Of a stretch of 47,090 nucleotides of DNA, positions 17,858 to 24,947 are shown piece after piece. The stretch comes from Flavobacteriales bacterium (GTDB taxonomy: Bacteria > Bacteroidota > Bacteroidia > Flavobacteriales_D > Crocinitomicaceae). A program made the translations under genes and the position numbers. The notes under the pieces were generated by a model that worked only from the letters and a program-made list of their open reading frames with translations, had not been told where the DNA came from and did no database searches. Location of the stretch: positions 1 through 47,090 of the forward strand of contig VFKM01000103.1 in the NCBI GenBank assembly GCA_009885545.1, written 5' to 3'. Within the stretch, counting starts at the first letter, position 1; each line of letters begins with the position of its first letter.

Positions 17858-20122
17858 TTATTTGTTTTGTGCATCAACGACAGCGACTTTTACCATATTG
17901 ATAATTTCTCTAACAGAAGATCCCAATTGTAGAACATGTATTGATTTTTTCAATCCAACCAAAACAGGCCCAACAGCTTCGCCATCTGTCATTTCTTGTA
18001 ATAATTTATAAGCTATATTTCCTGCCGATAGATTAGGAAAAATTAACGTATTAACCTCTTTATTAGCTAATTGGGAGAAAGAAAATTTTTCCATCATCAA
18101 GTCGTTGTTCAAAGCGAAATTAGCTTGAATTTCTCCATCTACAACAAGATTTGGACATTTTTCATGTAAAATCTCAACAGCCTTTGCCATTTTCACCGCA
18201 TCTTCTCCAGGAGATGAACCAAAATTAGAATAACTCAATAAAGCAATTCGAGGAGTTACTTTAAACTTGCGAATCATTTTGGCTACATTACTAGTTATTT
18301 CAGCAATTTCTTCTGCTGTTGGATTCAAATTTATTGTTGTGTCAGCCAAGAACAAAGGTCCTCTTTTTGTCACCAAAATATACATTCCTGCAATTGTCTT
18401 GACGTCTTTTTGCAAACCAATAGTTTGAATTGCTGGTCGCACTACATCGCGATAATTTCTAGTAATTCCCGAGATCATTGCGTCGGCATCACCCATTTCA
18501 ACCATCATAGCACCAAAGTGATTCCTTTCACGCATGATTTGTATTGATTCAAATTCGGTAATACCCTTTCGTTTCCTTTTTTCAAAAAACGATTTACCAT
18601 AAATTATTCTTCGATCTTCCTCTTCTTCAGACTTTGGATCAATGATTTGAACATCTTGAAATTCAATATTATATTCTTGAATCAACTGTTCTATTTTCTT
18701 TCTTTTCCCCAATAATATAGGAAATGCAACCCCCTCTTCCCAAGCTGTTTGAGCAGCTTTTAATATTTTAATGTTATCCGCTTCTGCGAAAACGACTCTT
18801 TTAGGGTTACTCTGTGCCTTTTCAGTAATATTTCGTATTAATATATTATCTAAGCCCAATCGGTTTTTCAACTGTCTCTCATAAACATCCCAATCCAAAA
18901 TAGGATTTTTAGCTACACCTGACTCCATAGCTGCTTTGGCAACCGCCGGGGCAACATAATAAATTAATCGCGGATCTAATGGTTTCGGAATTATCTGGTC
19001 ACGTCCAAAAGAGATGTTTTTTTCACCATACGCTTCAATTACTTCCTCAGGTATCGTTTCTTTCGCTAATGATGCTAATGCTTTTACAGCTGCTAGCTTC
19101 ATTTCTTCATTAATTGTTGTCGCACGCACATCCAATGCACCTCTAAAAATAAATGGAAAGCCTAACACATTATTAACTTGATTAGGATGGTCTGAACGAC
19201 CAGTTGCCATTATGATATCTTTTCTTACTGAAGTAGCATCCTTATATGATATCTCGGGCTCAGGATTCGCTAAAGCAAAAACAATAGGATCTTTCGCCAT
19301 AACTTTGATCATTTCTTTCGAAACAATATTTCCCTTTGATAAGCCAACGAAAACATCCGCTTTTTTCATTGCATCGAGCAAAGAAAGTGCTTTTTTGTGT
19401 TTTGAATAGGGTAATTTACTTTCATCTAAATCACTTCTTTCGCTGCAAATCAAACCTTTCGAATCAAACATCCAAATATTCTCGATTGTCGCGCCTAAAG
19501 CACAATATAATTTCGCACATGACATGGCCGCAGCGCCAGCTCCGGAAATAACTATTTGTACTTTACTGATTTGTTTTTTTGCTAATTCCAATGCGTTCAA
19601 TAAAGCAGCAGAAGAAATAATAGCCGTTCCATGTTGATCATCGTGCATCACAGGAATATCTAACTCTTCTTTTAATCTTCTTTCAATTTCGAAAGCCTCT
19701 GGTGCTTTAATATCTTCTAAATTAATACCTCCAAAAGTCGGAGCTATTGCTTTCACTGTTTGAATGAACAATTCTGGGTCACTCGCATCAACCTCGATAT
19801 CGAAAACATCAATATCTGCAAAAATTTTAAAAAGTAACCCTTTCCCTTCCATTACAGGTTTTGAAGCAAGTGGACCTATATTTCCTAAACCTAAAACAGC
19901 AGTGCCGTTTGTAATGACTGCGACCAAATTTGCTTTACTCGTGTATTTATAAGCATCGTCAGGATTTTCAGCAATTTTCAGGCATGGTTCAGCAACTCCT
20001 GGGGAGTACGCCAATGATAAGTCTCTTTGAGAAGAATATGGTTTAGTAGGTACAACCTCAATCTTTCCTGGCTTCCCAGATGAATGATAATCTAATGCGT
20101 CTTGTTTTTTTATTTTAGCCAT
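17858..20122 (-). CDS. maeB: NADP-dependent malic enzyme with C-terminal phosphotransacetylase-like domain
   Basis: The enzyme oxidatively decarboxylates malate to pyruvate, typically making NADPH. The 754 aa split into an N-terminal malic domain ('AYSPGVAEPCL', 'GTAVLGLGNIGPLASKPVMEGK', 'VMHDDQHGTAI'), an NAD(P)-binding domain ('VISGAGAAAMSCAKLY') and, from about residue 430, a PTA/PTB domain ('VFAEADNIKILKAAQTAWEEG', 'GMYILVTKRGPLFLADTTIN'). In MaeB proteins that last domain is regulatory and not a working phosphotransacetylase. Length matches MaeB (about 750-760). It heads the operon with ruvA and sprA and has an exact -7 box upstream. Cofactor preference is assigned by family. Confidence 0.96.
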   Translation of the reverse strand: MAKIKKQDALDYHSSGKPGKIEVVPTKPYSSQRDLSLAYSPGVAEPCLKIAENPDDAYKYTSKANLVAVITNGTAVLGLGNIGPLASKPVMEGKGLLFKIFADIDVFDIEVDASDPELFIQTVKAIAPTFGGINLEDIKAPEAFEIERRLKEELDIPVMHDDQHGTAIISSAALLNALELAKKQISKVQIVISGAGAAAMSCAKLYCALGATIENIWMFDSKGLICSERSDLDESKLPYSKHKKALSLLDAMKKADVFVGLSKGNIVSKEMIKVMAKDPIVFALANPEPEISYKDATSVRKDIIMATGRSDHPNQVNNVLGFPFIFRGALDVRATTINEEMKLAAVKALASLAKETIPEEVIEAYGEKNISFGRDQIIPKPLDPRLIYYVAPAVAKAAMESGVAKNPILDWDVYERQLKNRLGLDNILIRNITEKAQSNPKRVVFAEADNIKILKAAQTAWEEGVAFPILLGKRKKIEQLIQEYNIEFQDVQIIDPKSEEEEDRRIIYGKSFFEKRKRKGITEFESIQIMRERNHFGAMMVEMGDADAMISGITRNYRDVVRPAIQTIGLQKDVKTIAGMYILVTKRGPLFLADTTINLNPTAEEIAEITSNVAKMIRKFKVTPRIALLSYSNFGSSPGEDAVKMAKAVEILHEKCPNLVVDGEIQANFALNNDLMMEKFSFSQLANKEVNTLIFPNLSAGNIAYKLLQEMTDGEAVGPVLVGLKKSIHVLQLGSSVREIINMVKVAVVDAQNK

Positions 20123-20141
20123 AACCCTCTATTGAAGGCGC

Positions 20142-20149
20142 CAAAGATA
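20142..20149 (-). promoter_or_regulatory. Putative -7 box of the maeB-ruvA-sprA operon
   Basis: TATCTTTG on the minus strand matches TAnnTTTG exactly, 19 nt upstream of the maeB ATG. The whole five-gene operon is probably read from here, because the internal gaps are 30 nt or less and contain no comparable box. Confidence 0.55.
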
Positions 20150-20193
20150 CAAAAATGCTTTAAAGAAGTACACATTTAGAAGTGTTAAGACAC

Positions 20194-20224
20194 AAAAAAG
20201 CTCGTATTCTTCCGAATACGAGCT
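20194..20224 (-). terminator. Rho-independent terminator of the redoxin T9SS cargo gene
   Basis: An 11-bp perfect stem (20199-20209 with 20214-20224) closes a 4-nt loop. Read on the minus strand, it is followed by six T residues (20199-20194). It lies 20 nt past the stop of the 20244-21899 gene and upstream of the maeB promoter, so it insulates the operon. Confidence 0.9.
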
Positions 20225-20243
20225 CACAATTATAAAGTTTATC

Positions 20244-21899
20244 TTATTTAATGATAACGTTTTGGCTAGTAGAAATACCATTCGTTGAAATTGTAACGAT
20301 ATAGCTTCCTTTTGCAAATTCGCTAACTGGAATAGTAAGAACTTGAGCACCATTCAAAGAAGTATGATTTTGAGTTGCAACAACTCTTCCTTGTAAGTCA
20401 AGCATTGTAACAACATAATCACCATTAATTGCTTCGAAAGAAACATTCAATACATCAGAAACAGGGTTAGGATAAACTTTGAACGTTTCAAAATTTCCTT
20501 CTCCTAATCCTAAAGAACATGTAGTATTTGTAAAATTAAGACCATCAACATAGATATTATTTCCGTATCCGTTTGTCCCTTTAAATTTCACATGAACTTT
20601 ACTTTGACCCAAAAATTCAGACATATCAATACATTCAGTTCTCCATTGAGAAGCAGTTGGAATAAAATCAGCCGTTGTTGTTGGTGCAGTTGCTAAAGCA
20701 GTTCCTGCTTTCAACCATTTAGAAACCCAAGTACCACCACAATTTGTAGAAACAAGAACTTCCAATTCATCAGAATATGTTGTATTGTATCTTGCGTGAG
20801 CAACATTGAATACTAAAGAAGCATCAGCTCCAGTAGAAAAATCTAAAGGCTCAATAAGAAACTCATCTTCTTGACCTGTAGCTGAATAACTAAAGCAGTC
20901 ATACTTCAAAGAACCGCTGTTTGTAGAAACTCTTTCCCAAGTAATTCCAGCATCAGGATTGTTTAATGCCCAGTTTGTATATGGGAAAGAAGTACTTGTA
21001 AAAGAATTTGCATAAGGCAATAATGTTCCAGCACCTGTAATAGCTTGAACTGCAATTCCAGCCTCAGAAAAAGCAGGATGGAAAGGATTTGTATAACCTG
21101 GAGCAACAAATGGAGCGTTTCCATTAACAAGAACAACTTCACCTGTATAAGTAGATCCACCATTGAATGTTGTCATTGGGAAGTTAACCGTTCCCATAGA
21201 AAATTGTGCAACGTTACCTGTAAATGGTTGAGTAGCGATTACAGTACCATTTTCTTTAATAACTACACTTGCATTCATAACAGAATTTATCCCGAAATTC
21301 TTGAATTGTAATGATGGTGCTCCATCTGTAGGGCAAACCATAACTTCAGCTTCATGCATTTCGACATGATCTTGAACTCCAGTTAATGTACCACATTCTG
21401 CGTTGATGTTCGCCTTCATTTGTAAAGGTGTCATTTGATTGATTTCAAATACAAATCCATCTGGACAAATTCGATAGATTGTTGGAAAATAAGTAATTTG
21501 ATAATCATCAGCTATTGTTGACTCATCAAGAATTGGATACAAGGTATTTGATACCCAATCACCTTGTGTATTTCCACCTGTACCATTTAAATCTGCAGTT
21601 GTTGTAGCAGCATCTCCTTCAATATAAAAAATCATAATCTCATTAGAACCTTGAGGTCCAAAAGCCTTCCACATATCACCAAGAGCTTCAGTATTATGAT
21701 AATTCCAACATGGTCCACACCACGTAGCAGAAACATCTAAAATTACCGTCTTCCCTTGAGCAAGATAATCAGACATTGTGTGGGTTACACCAAATTGGTC
21801 GGTTGCTGTAAAATCTGGAGCAACACTTCCATCAGCAATTTGTGCATTAGCGGAAAATACTCCTGCAAAAAGTGCAACACTAAGTATTAATTTTTTCAT
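20244..21899 (-). CDS. Secreted redoxin/thioredoxin-fold protein with choice-of-anchor J-like module and T9SS sorting domain
   Basis: This 551-aa exported protein has a signal peptide (residues 1-19, ending SANA before Q) and a redoxin (AhpC/TSA-like) domain with the active-site motif WCGPC (60-64) after 'GKTVILDVSAT'. A beta-rich spacer follows, then a module at about residues 300-465 ('WRTECIDMSEFLGQ', 'YGNNIYVDGLNF') homologous to one in the 34540-41364 protein and resembling a choice-of-anchor J domain. The C-terminus is a type A T9SS sorting domain: 'FKVYPNPVSDVLNV', 'LDLQGRVV', 'KGSYIVTISTNG', 'QNVIIK'. It is expected to be exported by Sec, then through SprA, and attached to or released from the cell surface. 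A strong terminator follows. The substrate of its thiol chemistry is unknown. Confidence 0.9.
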   Translation of the reverse strand: MKKLILSVALFAGVFSANAQIADGSVAPDFTATDQFGVTHTMSDYLAQGKTVILDVSATWCGPCWNYHNTEALGDMWKAFGPQGSNEIMIFYIEGDAATTTADLNGTGGNTQGDWVSNTLYPILDESTIADDYQITYFPTIYRICPDGFVFEINQMTPLQMKANINAECGTLTGVQDHVEMHEAEVMVCPTDGAPSLQFKNFGINSVMNASVVIKENGTVIATQPFTGNVAQFSMGTVNFPMTTFNGGSTYTGEVVLVNGNAPFVAPGYTNPFHPAFSEAGIAVQAITGAGTLLPYANSFTSTSFPYTNWALNNPDAGITWERVSTNSGSLKYDCFSYSATGQEDEFLIEPLDFSTGADASLVFNVAHARYNTTYSDELEVLVSTNCGGTWVSKWLKAGTALATAPTTTADFIPTASQWRTECIDMSEFLGQSKVHVKFKGTNGYGNNIYVDGLNFTNTTCSLGLGEGNFETFKVYPNPVSDVLNVSFEAINGDYVVTMLDLQGRVVATQNHTSLNGAQVLTIPVSEFAKGSYIVTISTNGISTSQNVIIK

Positions 21900-22015
21900 A
21901 GTTAATATTTTAAAGTTTAGTTTATATAATAATCAAGGTAAAGATAAATCTTTTGGTTATCAAAAAGAACTGAAATATAACAGATTGTTGGAATCCTATA
22001 AAATGAAGTTTTTTG

Positions 22016-22045
22016 AAAAAAAAAGGTCGAAATTTCTTTCGACCT
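22016..22045 (-). terminator. Rho-independent terminator of the DUF4271-hemD operon
   Basis: A 9-bp perfect stem (22024-22032 with 22037-22045) surrounds a 4-nt loop. On the minus strand it is followed by a run of nine T residues (22024-22016). It is 27 nt past the hemD stop. Confidence 0.9.
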
Positions 22046-22071
22046 AAATATATAAAAAAGCTGTTTTATTC

Positions 22072-22821
22072 TTATTTCTTTTTTAATTCTTCTTTTACAA
22101 AAAGCTCAATTGCTCCGGTCATCGAAGGAGCATTAGGCATTGGTGCATGCAAATCCAATCTTAGGTTGTTTTTAATAACAGCATTTGATGTTGTTGGACC
22201 AAAAGCAGCAATTTTAGTATTATTTTGTTTGAAATCTGGGAAGTTTTTTAACAAAGATTCAATTCCTCCAGGGCTAAAAAACACAAGCATATCGTAATAA
22301 ACATCTTCTAAATCCGATAAATCCGAAGCAACAGTTTTATAAAGGATTGCTTTTGTGAAATTATACTTGTGTTCTTCAAGTGTTTCTGGAATTTTATCTC
22401 TTAAAATGTCAGTACAAGGCAAAAGAAATTTTTCTGCTTTGTGTTTTTTCATTACTTCAACAAGGTCCTCAATTGATTGCTTTCCGTAAAATATTTTTCT
22501 TTTTCTATATGTTACATATTTCTGCAAATATAGCGCTACAGCTTCCGAAATACAGAAATACTTCATTGAATCAGGAACCTCAAATCTAATTTCCTCTGAA
22601 ATACGAAAGAAATGGTCAATTGCCGTTTTTGATGTTAAGATTATTGCAGTATGTTCTGGAATATTAACTTTTTGCAAGCGAAATTCTTGTGCATCAACAC
22701 CTACGACATGTATAAAAGGTCGAAAATCTATTTTAAGCTTATACTTATCAGCCAAATCGTAATAAGGCGACTTATCCCCTTCTGGTTTAGGCTGAGATAC
22801 TAATATTGTTTTGATTGCCAA
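22072..22821 (-). CDS. hemD: Uroporphyrinogen-III synthase
   Basis: The enzyme closes and isomerises hydroxymethylbilane to uroporphyrinogen III in haem synthesis. The 249-aa sequence opens with 'IKTILVSQPKPEGDKSPYYDLA', the usual Bacteroidota HemD start. It shows the two-lobed family pattern: 'AIILTSKTAIDHFFRI' in lobe 1, and 'LLPCTDILRDKIPETLEEH', 'DMLVFFSPGGIESLLKNFP' and 'IAAFGPTTSNAVI' in lobe 2. HemD is poorly conserved, so the assignment relies on these blocks and on the adjacent DUF4271 gene. The start is TTG 22821: a TAG lies three codons upstream in frame and the next ATG is far inside the fold. It follows the DUF4271 gene by 30 nt and ends before a strong terminator. Confidence 0.9.
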   Translation of the reverse strand: MAIKTILVSQPKPEGDKSPYYDLADKYKLKIDFRPFIHVVGVDAQEFRLQKVNIPEHTAIILTSKTAIDHFFRISEEIRFEVPDSMKYFCISEAVALYLQKYVTYRKRKIFYGKQSIEDLVEVMKKHKAEKFLLPCTDILRDKIPETLEEHKYNFTKAILYKTVASDLSDLEDVYYDMLVFFSPGGIESLLKNFPDFKQNNTKIAAFGPTTSNAVIKNNLRLDLHAPMPNAPSMTGAIELFVKEELKKK

Positions 22822-22851
22822 TGTAATCTATTTTTAATTTCAACATTCAAA

Positions 22852-23556
22852 TCATATTGGAAGATTCTTTATTACATAATAGTAGATTATGAATAGTGGT
22901 AGAATTTCCAGCGTGCAAAAATATAAAATTAAATAATACCATGGCACACCCTTTAATAAAACTGTTAATGAATTTTTTAAAATTCTCATAAAAAACTTCA
23001 AAATGAACAAACTAAGAAATAAACTTAAAAACAGCTTATTGAATTCAGGATTCATAATCCACAATAATGAAAGGAGGCTAAAAGCTATACCAACAAATTG
23101 ATTACCTGTTAGTGTTATTACAATTGTCGAAAAAAGTTGTTTTTGCTCTCCTGCTAACCAACCCGCTAAGATTAGCCCAATTATTTCGATAAAAAATAAA
23201 ATCAATGGAATCGCTATTGCTATTAAAGTAGATATGTAATTATCTAGCAACATAAATCTATTTAAATATAAAAAACTGCACAGAGAAAAACTGACAAAAT
23301 AGTTTAACACCAAAAAAATTGAACTCAGTGACGAGAGATTCATGTTTTCTTTAAGTTCTTGTTCTGAAGATGAGCTTTTAAAAAAAATAGAAATTACAGT
23401 CTTTAAAGATTTATTGTTATTCAGCCTTGAAAAGGCAATTAATAAGAATGAAAGTAATAATACACTTAACAAAACAAGTGTAAACGTTTCACTTCGCATC
23501 GTTAATGCATTTGGGATTTCTCCAGATTTACTCCCAAAAACTGTTATTAAATTCAA
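22852..23556 (-). CDS. DUF4271 family integral membrane protein
   Basis: This 234-aa polytopic inner-membrane protein is of unknown function. About six hydrophobic segments are visible: TFTLVLLSVLLLSFLLIAF, SIFLVLNYFVSFSLCSFLY, ISTLIAIAIPLILFFIEII, FVGIAFSLLSLLWIM, LFLSLFLSLFILKFF and WYYLILYFCTLEILPLFII. The motif-like 'VPWYYLILYFCTLEILPL' near the C-terminus and the position beside hemD fit DUF4271. The start is uncertain: TTG 23556 gives 234 aa, while ATG 23499 removes 19 residues and keeps every membrane segment. An exact -7 box lies at 23595-23588. It is probably co-transcribed with hemD. Confidence 0.8.
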   Translation of the reverse strand: MNLITVFGSKSGEIPNALTMRSETFTLVLLSVLLLSFLLIAFSRLNNNKSLKTVISIFFKSSSSEQELKENMNLSSLSSIFLVLNYFVSFSLCSFLYLNRFMLLDNYISTLIAIAIPLILFFIEIIGLILAGWLAGEQKQLFSTIVITLTGNQFVGIAFSLLSLLWIMNPEFNKLFLSLFLSLFILKFFMRILKNSLTVLLKGVPWYYLILYFCTLEILPLFIIYYYVIKNLPI

Positions 23557-23587
23557 AAGATTATAATTTTTAGTAAAATCAATACGA

Positions 23588-23595
23588 CAAAGTTA
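23588..23595 (-). promoter_or_regulatory. Putative -7 box of the DUF4271-hemD operon
   Basis: TAACTTTG on the minus strand matches TAnnTTTG exactly, 31 nt upstream of TTG 23556. It faces away from the acyl-CoA dehydrogenase promoter 44 nt further on. Confidence 0.45.
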
Positions 23596-23638
23596 ACATC
23601 CTATGTTAAGATTCTCTCCATGTAAAACAAAATATGTT

Positions 23639-23646
23639 TAAATTTG
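23639..23646 (+). promoter_or_regulatory. Putative -7 box of the acyl-CoA dehydrogenase gene
   Basis: TAAATTTG matches TAnnTTTG, 20 nt upstream of ATG 23667. Its position argues against the earlier in-frame ATG at 23634, which lies upstream of the box. Confidence 0.5.
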
Positions 23647-23666
23647 TCTTACTTAAAATAAATAAA

Positions 23667-24857
23667 ATGAGAACTGATTTATACGTGCATCCAGATTATT
23701 ATAATATGGATGATTTGTTGTCTGAAGAGCACAAATTAGTAAGAGATGCTGCTAGAGCATGGGTTAAAAAGGAAGTTTCACCGATTATTGATGAAAATTA
23801 TGAAAAGGCAACTTTTCCAACTCATCTATTAGCTGGTTTAGGAGAAATTGGGGCTTTTGGTCCTTATATTCCCGAAGAATACGGAGGTCCTGGATTAGAC
23901 CAAATTTCTTATGGATTAATAATGCAAGAATTGGAACGTTGTGATTCCGGCTTGCGATCAACTGCTTCTGTTCAGTCATCATTAGTGATGTATCCAATTT
24001 GGAAATATGGCTCTGAGGAGCAAAAGCAAAAGTACCTTCCAAAATTAGCAACTGGTGAAATGATGGGTTGTTTTGGATTAACGGAGCCCGATCACGGTTC
24101 AAATCCATCTGGTATGACAAGTAATTTCAAAGATGCTGGTGATCATGTTATTTTGAATGGTGCAAAAATGTGGATTTCAAATGCCCCTTTTGCTGATATT
24201 GCTGTTGTTTGGGCAAAAGATGAAACTGGCCGAATTCATGGTTTAGTTGTTGAAAGAGGAATGGAAGGATTTTCCACGCCAGAAATGCACGGAAAATTGT
24301 CATTACGTGCTTCATCGACTGGAGAGCTAATTTTTGTTGATGTAAAAGTTCCGAAATCAAATATTCTTCCAGGAAGAAGTGGGTTAGGTGCTCCATTAAG
24401 CTGTTTGGATTCTGCTCGTTTTGGAATTGCTTGGGGAGCTTTAGGTGCTGCAATGGATTGTTATGATCAAGCTTTACGCTATTCAAAAGAGAGAACTCAA
24501 TTTGGTGTTCCAATTGGATCTTTTCAATTGATTCAGAAAAAACTTGCTGAAATGATTACAGAAATCACAAAAGCACAATTACTGACTTTACGTTTAGGTC
24601 AATTGAGAAATGAAGGGAAAGCAACCTCTGCTCAAATATCAATGGCAAAGAGAAACAATGTAGAAATTGCTTTGAATATTGCTCGTGAGGCAAGACAAAT
24701 TCATGGAGCAATGGGTATCACAAGTGAATATTCAATTATGCGACATATGGCTAATTTAGAGTCAGTATTGACATACGAAGGGACTCATGATGTGCATTTA
24801 TTGATAACTGGAATGGATATTACAGGAATCCCAGCATTTACAAGAGAAATGCCTTAA
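23667..24857 (+). CDS. Acyl-CoA dehydrogenase, glutaryl-CoA dehydrogenase-like
   Basis: This FAD-dependent dehydrogenase oxidises an acyl-CoA to the 2-enoyl-CoA. The 396-aa protein carries 'IPEEYGGPGLDQISYGLIMQELERCDSGLRS', 'GCFGLTEPDHGSNPSGM' (FAD/substrate loop), 'GAKMWISNAPFADIAVVWA', 'YSKERTQFGVPIGSFQLIQKKLAEM', 'ARQIHGAMGITSEYSIMRHMANLESV' and 'TYEGTHDVHLLI'. In the last block the Glu of YEGT is the expected catalytic base. The DSGLRS and NPSGM blocks most resemble glutaryl-CoA dehydrogenases, but substrate choice is not provable here. I choose ATG 23667 over ATG 23634 because a -7 box lies between them. It is monocistronic, with a terminator 19 nt after the stop. Confidence 0.92.
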   Translation: MRTDLYVHPDYYNMDDLLSEEHKLVRDAARAWVKKEVSPIIDENYEKATFPTHLLAGLGEIGAFGPYIPEEYGGPGLDQISYGLIMQELERCDSGLRSTASVQSSLVMYPIWKYGSEEQKQKYLPKLATGEMMGCFGLTEPDHGSNPSGMTSNFKDAGDHVILNGAKMWISNAPFADIAVVWAKDETGRIHGLVVERGMEGFSTPEMHGKLSLRASSTGELIFVDVKVPKSNILPGRSGLGAPLSCLDSARFGIAWGALGAAMDCYDQALRYSKERTQFGVPIGSFQLIQKKLAEMITEITKAQLLTLRLGQLRNEGKATSAQISMAKRNNVEIALNIAREARQIHGAMGITSEYSIMRHMANLESVLTYEGTHDVHLLITGMDITGIPAFTREMP

Positions 24858-24875
24858 AACTTTTTTAAATTTATT

Positions 24876-24910
24876 AAAAGCCATTCCTCAGTCTGACGAA
24901 TGGCTTTTTT
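24876..24910 (+). terminator. Rho-independent terminator after the acyl-CoA dehydrogenase
   Basis: An 11-bp stem (24876-24886 with 24898-24908) encloses an 11-nt loop, and the T-run continues to 24910. It ends just upstream of the sensor kinase promoter and contains that gene's only in-frame ATG (24900), which argues against the ATG being the real start. Confidence 0.85.
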
Positions 24911-24924
24911 ATTGAATCTATTCT

Positions 24925-24932
24925 TAAATTTG
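24925..24932 (+). promoter_or_regulatory. Putative -7 box of the sensor kinase/response regulator operon
   Basis: TAAATTTG matches TAnnTTTG exactly. It lies downstream of the terminator and 15 nt before TTG 24948, which supports that codon as the start. Confidence 0.5.
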
Positions 24933-24947
24933 TGTAAAAAGATTGTT

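Noticed and set aside
23634-23666. ATG 23634 as the start of the acyl-CoA dehydrogenase
   Set aside because: An exact -7 box lies between this ATG and ATG 23667, and the extra residues (MFKFVLLKINK) are not family-like.
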